A stretch of DNA of 64,000 bases from Longimycelium tulufanense (lineage in GTDB: Bacteria > Actinomycetota > Actinomycetes > Mycobacteriales > Pseudonocardiaceae). How positions within the stretch are numbered: position 1 is the first letter of the stretch; the number at the start of each line of letters is the position of its first letter. The position numbers and the translations under genes are program-made. Shown in pieces: positions 24,111 to 33,835 of this stretch. The stretch spans positions 62,001 to 126,000 of the forward strand of contig NZ_BMMK01000017.1 of NCBI RefSeq assembly GCF_014645795.1. Reading direction: 5' to 3'. The notes beneath the pieces are model-generated. The model had not been told where the DNA came from. It searched no databases and worked only from the letters and a program-made list of their open reading frames with translations.

Positions 24111-25898
24111 TCACCGTCGCCAGGCGCGGACCAGGTCGGCATAGCGCGGGGACCGACGGACCAGGTCGTCGTGGGTGCCGTACACCACGTCCCGCCCGTC
24201 GAGCAGCAGCACCCGGTCGGCTCGGAACGCGGAGCTGAGCCGGTGCGCGACCACCAGGAGCGTGCCGCCGCGCTGCCGGAACGCCTCCTCCGCCCGCGCC
24301 TCGGCCGCCGGGTCCAACGCCGAGGTCGCCTCGTCGAGGATCACCAGCCGGGCAGGTCCGGCATGCACCCGGGCCAGGGCCAAGAGCTGCCGCTCCCCCG
24401 CGGACAGCGGCTCGCCACCGTGCCCGAGCGTGGCGTCCAGTCCCCCGAGCTGCGCCACGATCGCGTCGGCTCCCACCGCCCAGGCCGCCCGGAGCAGGGC
24501 GTCGTCGCTCACCTCCGGTGCCAACAACGCGAGGTTCTCCCGCACCGTGCCGCCGAACACGTACGTCTCCTGCGGGATGAGGGCCACGGCCCGTCGCAGC
24601 TCAGCAGCGCTGGCAGCGCCCAGCGGCACGCCACCGAGCCGGATCTGTCCCGCCTGTGGAGCCAGTGTCCCGGTGAGCAGGCCGACCAAGGTCGACTTCC
24701 CGGTTCCGCTCGGCCCGACCAGGGCGACATGCGTGCCGTCCGGGATATCGAGGTCGAGGTCGCCCACGATGGGCCGTGCACGCGGGCCCCATCGGAAGCT
24801 GAGCCCCCGTACGGACACTGTGGCGTCGGCCGGGGCAGGCCCACCCAGGCAGTTCAGGGAGTTGTCCGGCGGCGGCGCGGTGACCTCGCGGAGTCGCCGG
24901 AGTGTCACGGTCAACCGGACGGCTGCGGAGCCGATCACCTGCGTCAGGCCACGGAGAGCGGGCTGTACGCCGGTGGTCAGATATGTGACCGCGGCGATCA
25001 CGGTTCCCGTCCCCAGCACACCCCCCGCCACCAAGCCCGGTGCGGCCGCCAGCACCAGGCCGAGCGGCAGGTATCCGCCGATCGCCACAACGACCGTGCG
25101 TAGTGCAGAGGCGTGGGCGAGCCGCACCGTCGCCGCGGCCTGCGCGTCGGTCTCGACCCCGACACCGCGCGCCGCCGGCCGCTGGGCGCCGCACGCGACC
25201 ACGTCTCGCACCCCGTCGAGCACCGCGCCGGCTTCCTCGGCGGCACGTTCCTCACACAACACCGCCGTGCGTTGTCGGCGAACCAGTGCCGGAAGGAGCA
25301 GCCCGAACAGCACCAACGCGACCACCACGGGCGGGAGCACCACCCAGGTCAGCGCCGCCGCGACGGAGAGGAGCCCGGCCAGCGCCGCCACCGCGGTCAC
25401 GGCGAAGGACCTCGCCTGCACCAGCAGGCCAGCGGTGACGTCCCGGATCACCTCGACGTGGCGGGTCAGCCGGGCGACCACCGCCCCTTCGGGGAGGCGG
25501 CGGACACCCGCGCCACGGCGGAGCACACCGCGCACCACGGTATCGACCAGATCGTCGCGCAGCGGCTCGACCACGGCGCCGAGGCCGACCAGCACCCGAC
25601 GCGACCCGAAGGCGCCGATGACGGCCAACAGGCCGAACGCCGCGATCCAGAGCAGCCCTGCCGCCACGTTGCCGCCGGCGAACCCGTTGTCGACGGCCAG
25701 TCCCAGCAACCGCCCGGAGAGGAATCCGGGAACTCCTTCGAGCACGGACCATCCGAGCAGGGCCAGCACCGGACGCCATTGACGTCGCAGGGTTCCGGCA
25801 AGCAACGACCCGGACCCGCGGCCCGGGCGCGGAGCCTCGGCTGCGTGTGGGCTGATCGGAGCCGGCGAGGTCGCCAGGTGTTCACTCGTGGTCACCAT
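24111..25898 (-). CDS. ABC exporter half-transporter of lanthipeptide locus (RamB-like)
   Basis: A protein of 595 residues: about six membrane helices (residues 35-320) then an ATPase domain. Walker A is V-G-P-S-G-T-G-K-S-T, signature L-S-A-G-E-R-Q-L-L-A-L-A-R, Walker B L-V-I-L-D-E-A-T-S-A-L-D. ATG 25898 overlaps the stop of the preceding exporter gene by 7 bases, so the two should form a heterodimer. Position and order match Streptomyces ramB, which with RamA exports SapB. Acts at the plasma membrane. Confidence 0.88.
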   Translation of the reverse strand: MVTTSEHLATSPAPISPHAAEAPRPGRGSGSLLAGTLRRQWRPVLALLGWSVLEGVPGFLSGRLLGLAVDNGFAGGNVAAGLLWIAAFGLLAVIGAFGSRRVLVGLGAVVEPLRDDLVDTVVRGVLRRGAGVRRLPEGAVVARLTRHVEVIRDVTAGLLVQARSFAVTAVAALAGLLSVAAALTWVVLPPVVVALVLFGLLLPALVRRQRTAVLCEERAAEEAGAVLDGVRDVVACGAQRPAARGVGVETDAQAAATVRLAHASALRTVVVAIGGYLPLGLVLAAAPGLVAGGVLGTGTVIAAVTYLTTGVQPALRGLTQVIGSAAVRLTVTLRRLREVTAPPPDNSLNCLGGPAPADATVSVRGLSFRWGPRARPIVGDLDLDIPDGTHVALVGPSGTGKSTLVGLLTGTLAPQAGQIRLGGVPLGAASAAELRRAVALIPQETYVFGGTVRENLALLAPEVSDDALLRAAWAVGADAIVAQLGGLDATLGHGGEPLSAGERQLLALARVHAGPARLVILDEATSALDPAAEARAEEAFRQRGGTLLVVAHRLSSAFRADRVLLLDGRDVVYGTHDDLVRRSPRYADLVRAWRR

Positions 25899-27583
25899 GT
25901 GGAGAACACCGCTCGATAATCCGGTTCGCGCCAGAGGTCGTGGTGGGCTCCGCGGCCACGTACCCGTCCCTCATCCAGCCACAGTACGAGATCGGCACTG
26001 GCGGCGGTGGGGAGGCGGTGGGTGACCACGATGCGGGTACGTCCGACCATCCTCCTGGTGATCGCGGTCTCCACTCGGACCGCAGTCGCTGAATCCACAT
26101 TGGACGTCGCATCGTCGAGGACGAGAACCCTCGGTGTACCGGCCAATGCGCGGGCCAATCCCAGGCGCTGGGCTTCCCCACCCGAGAGCGGGACGTCCGG
26201 CATGGGTGTTTCGTAGCCGTGGGGAAGGCGCTCCACCAGGTCGTGAATCTGTGCGTCCACCGCCGCGTCGCGAACCTGTTCGAAGGGAGTTCCGGGGCGG
26301 CCGTAGCCGATGGCTTCGGTGACGGTGCGGCCCAGGAGGACGGGCCGTGCGAACGCGCACGCGACAAGGTGACGCACCGATTCGGGCGCTAACCCACAGA
26401 GCGGTGTCCCCTCCAGGAGCACCTCTCCATCGTCTGGTGTGGACAGTCCGGCAACGAGTGCGGCGAAGACGGATTTGCCCGAACCGGAACGACCCACGAC
26501 CGCAACCACGGAGCCGGCCGGAACCACGAGATCCGGCACGGACAGGATGACCTTGCCGTCGGTGTCCCGGACCCGAACTCCGCGCAGCTCCAACGTGCCT
26601 TCCCCGGGTGGGACGGGCCGATACCCGGCCGGTGCCGGCGGAACGCACAGCACCTCGTCGATCCTCCTCGCCGCGGCCCTGGCGCGGGCCAGTGCGGTCA
26701 GTGCGGAGGCTTGGCGCACGACGGCCATACCGAGCGCGACGTAGCCGGCGGCGGCCACCACGTCTCCGACGCCGATCCGGTCCATCGCCACGCCAAGCCC
26801 CGCGGCCGCCAGCACGGCGACCTCGACCGCGGGCAGCAGCAGCCCGGCGCGCCAGGCAAGGGCCGCCTGGGCCAGCCACAGGGCGTGGCCGGCGGCGGCC
26901 AGCCGCGGCAACGGGCGCAACACCCGGTCCGCCTCCCGTTCGGCCAGGCCGGCCCCCTGGATCGTGCGGAGGCCACCGACCGCGTCCAGCAGCCGGGCGG
27001 ACAACTCACCCACCACCCGTTGGTAGGTGGCCACGTCCCCGGCGGTACGCCGCAGGTGGGCCCCGGCGAGCCGGAGCGCGAGCGGCAGGCTCAGCAGGAA
27101 CACCACGGCCAGCCACCAGTCGAGCACCGCCAGCGCGACGACCGCGCCCAGTGACACGGTGGCAGCGTTGGCCAGTCGTACCAACGTTGCGGCGATCGTG
27201 CCTGCCTGCGCGGCGTCGCCGCTGAAGCGGCTGACTGCATCGCCCGGGGCGAACCGACGATGTCCCGGGACACCCAGGGCGAGGAGATGCTCGATCAGGC
27301 GATGTCGTAACCAGGCCGTGCCCCTGCTCGTGCAGCGGGCCTCCCCGACCATGCCGACGGCGTCGCCGGCGACCACGACCAAGGCCAGCAGCAGAACCCA
27401 CAGTGCCGCCCCGCCGGCGTCCGCGGTGGGTGAGAGCGCGCCATCCACCCCGCGGGCGACCGCGTCCGGCAACAGCAGGGTGGCGGCCGTGCCCGCCATC
27501 CCACCGATCAGGAGTGCTGTCAGCCATCCCGGGGAGCGAAGGAACACCCGCCGCAACAACCGGTCGCCGGGATTCGCTGACAC
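25892..27583 (-). CDS. ABC exporter half-transporter of lanthipeptide locus (RamA-like)
   Basis: A protein of 563 residues with an N-terminal membrane domain (about residues 20-290) and an ATPase domain: Walker A V-G-R-S-G-S-G-K-S-V, signature L-S-G-G-E-A-Q-R-L-G-L-A-R, Walker B V-L-V-L-D-D-A-T-S-N-V-D. In Walker B the catalytic Glu after the Asp is Asp (D-D), so this site may be the degenerate half of the heterodimer. GTG 27583 follows AAAGGAACACCTC. It lies behind a hairpin that separates it from the precursor gene. Partner of the gene at 24111-25898. Confidence 0.88.
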   Translation of the reverse strand: MSANPGDRLLRRVFLRSPGWLTALLIGGMAGTAATLLLPDAVARGVDGALSPTADAGGAALWVLLLALVVVAGDAVGMVGEARCTSRGTAWLRHRLIEHLLALGVPGHRRFAPGDAVSRFSGDAAQAGTIAATLVRLANAATVSLGAVVALAVLDWWLAVVFLLSLPLALRLAGAHLRRTAGDVATYQRVVGELSARLLDAVGGLRTIQGAGLAEREADRVLRPLPRLAAAGHALWLAQAALAWRAGLLLPAVEVAVLAAAGLGVAMDRIGVGDVVAAAGYVALGMAVVRQASALTALARARAAARRIDEVLCVPPAPAGYRPVPPGEGTLELRGVRVRDTDGKVILSVPDLVVPAGSVVAVVGRSGSGKSVFAALVAGLSTPDDGEVLLEGTPLCGLAPESVRHLVACAFARPVLLGRTVTEAIGYGRPGTPFEQVRDAAVDAQIHDLVERLPHGYETPMPDVPLSGGEAQRLGLARALAGTPRVLVLDDATSNVDSATAVRVETAITRRMVGRTRIVVTHRLPTAASADLVLWLDEGRVRGRGAHHDLWREPDYRAVFSTW

Positions 27584-27621
27584 GAGGTGTTCCTTTGCTC
27601 GAAGGTCCGGGCGATGATGCC

Positions 27622-27664
27622 GGGTGGGGGAGCGACGCAGTCCGGAGGCGTCGCTCCCCCACCC
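27622..27664 (-). terminator. hairpin between lanthipeptide precursor and exporter genes
   Basis: Perfect 17-bp stem GGGTGGGGGAGCGACGC / GCGTCGCTCCCCCACCC with a 9-base loop, 26 bases after the precursor stop. There is no U-tract. It would act as a partial terminator or 3' stabiliser, giving more precursor than exporter mRNA. Confidence 0.75.
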
Positions 27665-27689
27665 TTGTCACGGCCTCAGCAGAGGCGTG

Positions 27690-27824
27690 TCAGTCGCAGG
27701 TGGTGACGCTGAGGCTGCTGTCGCCGCACAGCAGGAGGCTGGCGTTGCTGCCGGCGTCGTAGCCACCACCGTGGCCCAGCTCCTCGCCGGTCTCCATCGC
27801 CTGCAGGTCCAGGACCAGGTTCAT
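27690..27824 (-). CDS. ramS: SapB-like class III lanthipeptide precursor (RamS/AmfS type)
   Basis: A 44-residue precursor. The leader begins M-N-L-V-L-D-L-Q-A-M-E-T, with the L-x-L-Q box recognised by class III synthetases. The core holds two S-x-x-S-x-x-x-C motifs: S26-N-A-S29-L-L-L-C33 and S36-S-L-S39-V-T-T-C43, ending in Asp. SapB of Streptomyces has the same arrangement (S-R-A-S-L-L-L-C and S-S-L-S-I-T-T-C, from memory); differences here are R to N, I to V and the last residue. Expected product: a two-ring amphiphilic peptide that lowers surface tension for aerial growth. ATG 27824 has GAGGAGGACAG upstream and lies 12 bases after the synthetase stop. It is too short for most gene callers. 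Confidence 0.95.
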   Translation of the reverse strand: MNLVLDLQAMETGEELGHGGGYDAGSNASLLLCGDSSLSVTTCD

Positions 27825-27836
27825 CTGTCCTCCTCG

Positions 27837-30536
27837 TTAGTGACTTTCTTCGGTTCCAACCAGCTCGGGGGCTGGCCGGTCTGGGTGCCGGCCCGGGTTG
27901 GCCGGCGAGGATGCGGTCGGGCCGGTGGCGCGCCCCGGCACGGCGGCACCGTCGGTGGCCGGTCGCTGGCCGTGGGTTCCGCGCAGGAACGGAAGCGGGG
28001 GCGTGCCGTCGAGGGCGTGGGCGAGGGCCAGCAACACCCCGGCGTTTCCGGTGCCGACGTCCATCGAGAGCCGGCGGAGCTGGTTGCCGGGGAAGGCGAT
28101 GCCGTCCCGGTACGGGATGGCGAACCAGCCGAGCTGCCGGAGGTGTTGCCACACCAACTGCTCGTCGCGGGGGTCGCGGCGTCGCCTGGCCGTGGCGGTG
28201 AGGGCCGCGACCAGTCCGGCGCGGCCCAGGAACAGCCCGGGCTGGCTCACGAAACCGGCCCGGCAGGACCGCAGCAACGCGTCCAGCATGGAAACCGCGC
28301 CCGCCGCCGGGGCGAGGGTGGCCAGCTCACCGAGCACCAGGGCGATGCCGGCGCTGCCGACCTCGAGGTAGGGCAGGGTACGCAGCGCGCCGTCGCGGAC
28401 CTGCCAGGTGCCGTCCGGACGTTCCGTGCACTCGTCGAGGTCCCGGTGGAGCGCCTGGTCGGCGGCGGCCAGCCAGGCCGGATCGGCGGTGTGCTCGTAC
28501 AGGCGCAGGAACAGTAGCGCCGGGCCGGACCAGCCATGGAGCAGGCCCGCCTTCGCCCGCGCGGGCGGCGGCCCGGGGTGGCCGGCCCACCCGGCGAGCC
28601 GCTCGCCGATGGCCAGGGCGTGGCGCACCAGGTCGTCGGAGTCCCATCGCCGGCCCAGGTGCAGCAGGTTGAGAGCGACACCGGCCAGACCACCGCCGAG
28701 TCCGTGGTCGGTCAGCTCGGCGACGGCCGGGGTGGCCGCGGCCACCAGGTCGCCCGCCTCGGTGCGGTAGCCGAGCTCGTCGAGCACGTAGGCCACGCCG
28801 TGGGCACCGTCGTAGAAGCCGGGTCGTCGTGGCCGTTCCGCCGCGATGTTGTCGAGCAACCACCGTTCGTACTTGTCAAACCTGCCGGCACCCGCGACAT
28901 GTAAGGCGTGCAGTACGCCTGCCGCGCCGTAGGCGAACGGCGCCCCACCGTGGGTGAACTGCGCGATGTCACCGGGGAACAGTCGGTCTCGCCGCTCGGG
29001 GGTCGCGCTGGCGACGATGGCATCGACGATGGCGCGGCGTACCTGGCTCCAGTTGGGCGGATCGGCGTCGAACTCGGTGCGTCTCCGGCGGGTCGACCGC
29101 GCGGTATCGGGCCGCGTCCGTGGTGCCAGTTCGGTGAGCACCGGGCCGAAGTAGTTCGGCTCGACCGGGAAGAGTTCGCGGACCAGGTCGACGTAGCTCA
29201 GCACCTTGTCGGGATCGAGCGCCGTAACGACGTTCAGCGGCAGGAAGAACCAGAGCCGCAGGGCGGCGAGGGCGTAGCGGTCGGTGTCCGGGCCGACGCG
29301 GTCGGCCGGGGCGAAGAAGCCGGCGGCGCCGAGGGCGGGGCGGCGGGGTTGTTCGATGTCGGACGCCAATTCGAAGTCGACGAGGCCGACCTGGTCGTTG
29401 TCGTCGATCAGGATGTTGTGCGGGTGCAGGTCGCCGAACACCAGGCCGCGGTCGTGCACCGCGTCGATCAGACGCTCGATGCGGGCCACGATGCGCTGCA
29501 CACGCTCGGCGTAGGCGCGCAGTGCCGTCGGCTTGCCGGGGTCCCCGTCCGGTCGGGACAGTGGGTACTCCCGGGCGAGCCATCTGCCGAGGGAAGTGCC
29601 CGGAATCCGCTCCAGGGCGAGGAAGTGGTGCTCCCAGGCGACGAAGGAGTCGTGCACCGCCGGGATTCCCCGGATACCGGCCAGCCGCTCCAGCACGGTG
29701 TGCTCGCGGTTCAGGCGGGTGACGGCGTCGGTGCCGTCCCGGTCCAGCCCGGCGTGCGGGCGGGCCTCCTTCAACACCACCTGGTCGCCGCCGTCGCTGG
29801 ACGTGGCGAGATAAACGCCGCCGCCGTTGGAGAAGTGCAGGGCGGCCTCGACGCCGTACGGGAAAGCGTTCGGATCGCCACCGTTCTTTCGCGCCGCGAG
29901 GTGTGGTTCCAGGAATTCGGGGACGGTGACCCAATCTGGTAATACAAAATACGGCTTTCGCTCGTCGGGAACCAGTTTCCCGTCGGGCCGGGCCACCGCA
30001 TGAACGGCGTGCCCGTCGCCGTCGGTGGTCCACCGCTGCGCGAATCCGCCCCAGCGGACGTAGAGCGGCCCGGAACCGTATCGGAGATCACTGAGGATGT
30101 AGGGGCCGTGTTCGCCGGCCAGCGGGGCGGACAGCTCGCGCAGCACCCGGGCGAGTTCGGCCTCGTCGACGGGGTAGATCGTCACCAGCTTGCCACCGGA
30201 GGCGCGCGCGGCGTACTTGGAGTTGCGGGCCAGCAGGACCCGCGGGCCGCGGAGGAACTTGAAGGCCAGCCGGTTGGCCACGCAGTAGCCCCAGACCACG
30301 CGCAGCACGCGCTCGGCATTGTCGAGGGCGGCCGAGACGTGCACCTTCCACCCCTGCGCCGGCAGGTTCACCGCGTGCGGGTGCAGCACCGTCCACACGT
30401 CCCGACTGCCCTGCCACCAGCCGATGGGCACCGCGGGCAGCGAATCGGCGAAAAGGGGCTCGTCGGGATTGGCGCGCGCGGGGTCCTCGTAGAACAGCGG
30501 ATCAGCGAAGCAGAACGCCTCGTACCGCGCGTCCAT
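27837..30536 (-). CDS. ramC: class III lanthionine synthetase LanKC (RamC-like)
   Basis: A protein of 899 residues. Residues 1-230 are the N-terminal lyase domain. About 235-480 is a Ser/Thr-kinase-like domain with the lysine in V-V-L-K-E-A-R (256), the catalytic loop F-G-D-L-H-P-H-N-I-L-I (367-377) and D-F-E in place of D-F-G (387). Residues about 550-899 are a LanC-like cyclase domain without the usual zinc Cys-Cys-His set, as in other class III enzymes. It phosphorylates Ser residues of the precursor, eliminates phosphate and forms the thioether rings. ATG 30536 follows GGAAGGGATCGAACGGT. First gene of the unit. Confidence 0.93.
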   Translation of the reverse strand: MDARYEAFCFADPLFYEDPARANPDEPLFADSLPAVPIGWWQGSRDVWTVLHPHAVNLPAQGWKVHVSAALDNAERVLRVVWGYCVANRLAFKFLRGPRVLLARNSKYAARASGGKLVTIYPVDEAELARVLRELSAPLAGEHGPYILSDLRYGSGPLYVRWGGFAQRWTTDGDGHAVHAVARPDGKLVPDERKPYFVLPDWVTVPEFLEPHLAARKNGGDPNAFPYGVEAALHFSNGGGVYLATSSDGGDQVVLKEARPHAGLDRDGTDAVTRLNREHTVLERLAGIRGIPAVHDSFVAWEHHFLALERIPGTSLGRWLAREYPLSRPDGDPGKPTALRAYAERVQRIVARIERLIDAVHDRGLVFGDLHPHNILIDDNDQVGLVDFELASDIEQPRRPALGAAGFFAPADRVGPDTDRYALAALRLWFFLPLNVVTALDPDKVLSYVDLVRELFPVEPNYFGPVLTELAPRTRPDTARSTRRRRTEFDADPPNWSQVRRAIVDAIVASATPERRDRLFPGDIAQFTHGGAPFAYGAAGVLHALHVAGAGRFDKYERWLLDNIAAERPRRPGFYDGAHGVAYVLDELGYRTEAGDLVAAATPAVAELTDHGLGGGLAGVALNLLHLGRRWDSDDLVRHALAIGERLAGWAGHPGPPPARAKAGLLHGWSGPALLFLRLYEHTADPAWLAAADQALHRDLDECTERPDGTWQVRDGALRTLPYLEVGSAGIALVLGELATLAPAAGAVSMLDALLRSCRAGFVSQPGLFLGRAGLVAALTATARRRRDPRDEQLVWQHLRQLGWFAIPYRDGIAFPGNQLRRLSMDVGTGNAGVLLALAHALDGTPPLPFLRGTHGQRPATDGAAVPGRATGPTASSPANPGRHPDRPAPELVGTEESH

Positions 30537-30970
30537 ACCGTTCGATCCCTTCCACAGTGTTCGTGCGGGAGACCCGCACCCGGTCGGCAGCCACGAGTCA
30601 TGCCACTCGCGATAAGCAGCGGTGATCGCTCGCGGTTGCCTCCGGCATTGGATTGTCCGCCGCACCGTGCAGCGGCCCGTGACATTCCCTCACAGCACCG
30701 GCGGCCAGCCAAGGCTCCATTCCAACGAATCGCGGTTGTGATGCATGTCGCGAAACTCGCTTACCTACTCCGGAGTTTTCAACGGTGCGTGACGGAAAAA
30801 CGCCACGACACCACCCGTTTGCCGCACTGGTCGCTTCGACAAGCAAACTACGTGTTTCTCGTCCGCCGGTCGCGCGCCGGTGATGCCTCATTCCGGCCGA
30901 GGACAACGTCGTTACCTGGTCGGATCGCGTCCGGTACCGATCAGCGGACGACCAAACGGCCGGGGCCGAC

Positions 30971-30994
30971 CATTCGGGTGATCCAACCACGGCG
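30971..30994 (-). pseudogene. remnant or mini-ORF resembling the start of a LuxR regulator gene
   Basis: Codons for R-R-G-W-I-T-R-M match bases 52756-52779 at 21 of 24 positions; two of the three changes are synonymous. After M the frame reads V-G-P-G-R-L-V-V-R and stops. No ATG, GTG or TTG with a ribosome site precedes it; a CTG at about 31009 would be needed. It could be a decapitated paralogue or a short peptide. Confidence 0.35.
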
Positions 30995-31062
30995 AGTGAC
31001 CAGTCTCCTGTGCTCCCCGTAGCGTTGATCGCTGTCAACCCAGGGAAGACATTTCGTGAAAA

Positions 31063-31078
31063 TACCCCAGCAGGGGTA
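31063..31078. promoter_or_regulatory. perfect palindrome upstream of ramC
   Basis: TACCCCAGCAGGGGTA, 6-base arms with a 4-base centre. It lies about 530 bases upstream of ramC and 69-84 bases upstream of the R-R-G-W codons. A weaker palindrome (GTAACCC-AGT-GAGTTGC, 52838-52854) lies at a similar distance from the matching codons of the LuxR gene. A LuxR-type regulator site is a reasonable guess. Confidence 0.45.
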
Positions 31079-31479
31079 GGTCGCCCATTGACCCGATCTG
31101 CCGAACAAAGGGCCGGTCACCCGGGCGGTATTGGATGTTGGTAAACCCGACGCCGCGCAGGCGGGGCAATGCCGGACCGGGAAAAGGTCAGAAAGTCAGA
31201 CAACTCGCTGCGCCATCCGGCCGAGCCGCGCATGCCAGCGACCCGGTCGGAACCGGTCTGTGCCGAGGAGCAAGATGATGGTGCCGCACGCCACGGTTCC
31301 CAACACGTCCCACCGGAAGCGTGGGGACAGAACAGGAACTATCGAGCGCATCCCACCCGAGAGGCGATCGGCCTCGCGCCACTTGGCCGAGGACGGCGTT
31401 GGCGCACAGGTCTGGCCGGTGCGGGAGACGTCTTGCAGCCGGCGAGTCTCTGGTGGGGCGCTTCGTTGTGCGGGAATGC

Positions 31480-31555
31480 GTCAGGGGCGGCCCGTGGTGG
31501 ACCTCGTCGGCGATCGATGTTCCGCCAACAGGGTCCGTGGTGGGCCGCCCCTGAC
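31480..31555 (-). terminator. long-loop hairpin after suf operon
   Basis: Arms GTCAGGGGCGGCCC / GGGCCGCCCCTGAC (14 bp) plus an inner GGACC/GGTCC pair, 25 bases past the sufT stop. The loop is long, but position favours termination of the suf transcript. Confidence 0.5.
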
Positions 31556-31579
31556 GATCTCGTGGTCCTGCCGTGTGTT

Positions 31580-31990
31580 CTAGACGGTGAAGCCGAGGGC
31601 ACGCAGCTGCTCGCGCCCCTCGTCGGTGATGCGCTCCGGACCCCACGGCGGCATCCACACCCAGTTGATGCGGAAGTCCCGGACCAGGCCGCCGCCCGGG
31701 CCACCGGTCAGCGCCGCCTTGGTCTGGTCCTCGATGACGTCGGTCAGCGGGCACGCCGCCGAGGTCAACGTCATGTCCAGGGTGGCGACGCCGTCCTCGT
31801 CGACCCGGATGTCGTAGACCAGGCCGAGGTCGACGACATTGATCCCGAGCTCGGGATCGACCACGTCCCGCATGGCCTCCTCCAGGTCGGCCACCGCGGG
31901 CTGCTCCGCCGTGGGCGCGGGCGGCTCGGGCAGGCTGGCCGCGTCGCGTGCCACGTCCTCGTTGCTCACGCTGTACTTCGGCCCACTCAT
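31580..31990 (-). CDS. sufT: SufT, Fe-S assembly accessory protein (MIP18/DUF59)
   Basis: A protein of 136 residues. DUF59 motifs: V-V-D-P-E-L-G-I-N-V-V-D-L-G-L-V-Y, then T-L-T-S-A-A-C-P-L-T-D with the conserved Cys, and W-M-P-P-W-G-P-E-R-I-T-D-E-G-R near the end. It is thought to help deliver Fe-S clusters to target proteins. ATG 31990 overlaps the sufU stop (ATGA), so it is translationally coupled as the last gene of the suf operon. Confidence 0.93.
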   Translation of the reverse strand: MSGPKYSVSNEDVARDAASLPEPPAPTAEQPAVADLEEAMRDVVDPELGINVVDLGLVYDIRVDEDGVATLDMTLTSAACPLTDVIEDQTKAALTGGPGGGLVRDFRINWVWMPPWGPERITDEGREQLRALGFTV

Positions 31991-32454
31991 CGGGCTGCGA
32001 CTCCATTCGTCTCGACGACACGGGCCACCGCGTCCTTGAAGGCCATCCATCCCAGCAGGGCACACTTCACCCGCGCCGGGTACCGGGCCACACCGGCGAA
32101 GGCGATGCCGTCCTCCAGCACGTCCTCGTCCGGCTCGACCTGGCCCCGACCCTGCATCAGCTCCAGGAACGCGGCGTGCTTGTCGAACGCCTCGGCGACC
32201 GTGCGGCCGACCACCAGGTCGGTGAGCACCGACGTGGCGGCCTGGCTGATGGAACAGCCCTGCGCGTCGTAGGACACGTCGTCCACGACCGCCCGGTCCC
32301 CATCGCCCTTGAGGTGTACCCGCAACGTCACCTCGTCCCCGCAGGTGGGGTTGACGTGGTGCACCTCGGCCTCGAAGGGCTCCCGCAGACCGCGTCGGTG
32401 TGGATTCTTGTAGTGGTCCAGGATGATCTCCTGGTACATCTGGTCGAGCTGCAT
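31987..32454 (-). CDS. sufU: SufU, sulfur-transfer protein for Fe-S assembly
   Basis: A protein of 155 residues with the IscU-like fold. Conserved ligand Cys residues are in N-P-T-C-G-D-E, A-Q-G-C-S-I-S-Q-A and A-R-V-K-C-A-L-L-G-W. SufU of Gram-positives accepts sulfur from SufS through a zinc-bound Cys. ATG 32454 is 4 bases past the sufS stop; its TGA overlaps the sufT start. Confidence 0.94.
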   Translation of the reverse strand: MQLDQMYQEIILDHYKNPHRRGLREPFEAEVHHVNPTCGDEVTLRVHLKGDGDRAVVDDVSYDAQGCSISQAATSVLTDLVVGRTVAEAFDKHAAFLELMQGRGQVEPDEDVLEDGIAFAGVARYPARVKCALLGWMAFKDAVARVVETNGVAAR

Positions 32455-32458
32455 CCGG

Positions 32459-33835
<1,377 letters not shown>

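Larger units (their letters stand above)
30537..31579. other. region between ramC and sufT
   Basis: No complete gene is convincing. Going toward ramC on the minus strand it holds the hairpin at 31480-31555, a perfect palindrome at 31063-31078, and codons for R-R-G-W-I-T-R-M at 30971-30994 that match the start of the LuxR regulator at 51967-52800. It presumably also holds the ramC promoter. Confidence 0.5.

Noticed and set aside
24009-25782. Long plus-strand readings over the RamB-like exporter
   Set aside because: Antisense to a complete ABC exporter gene; low complexity.
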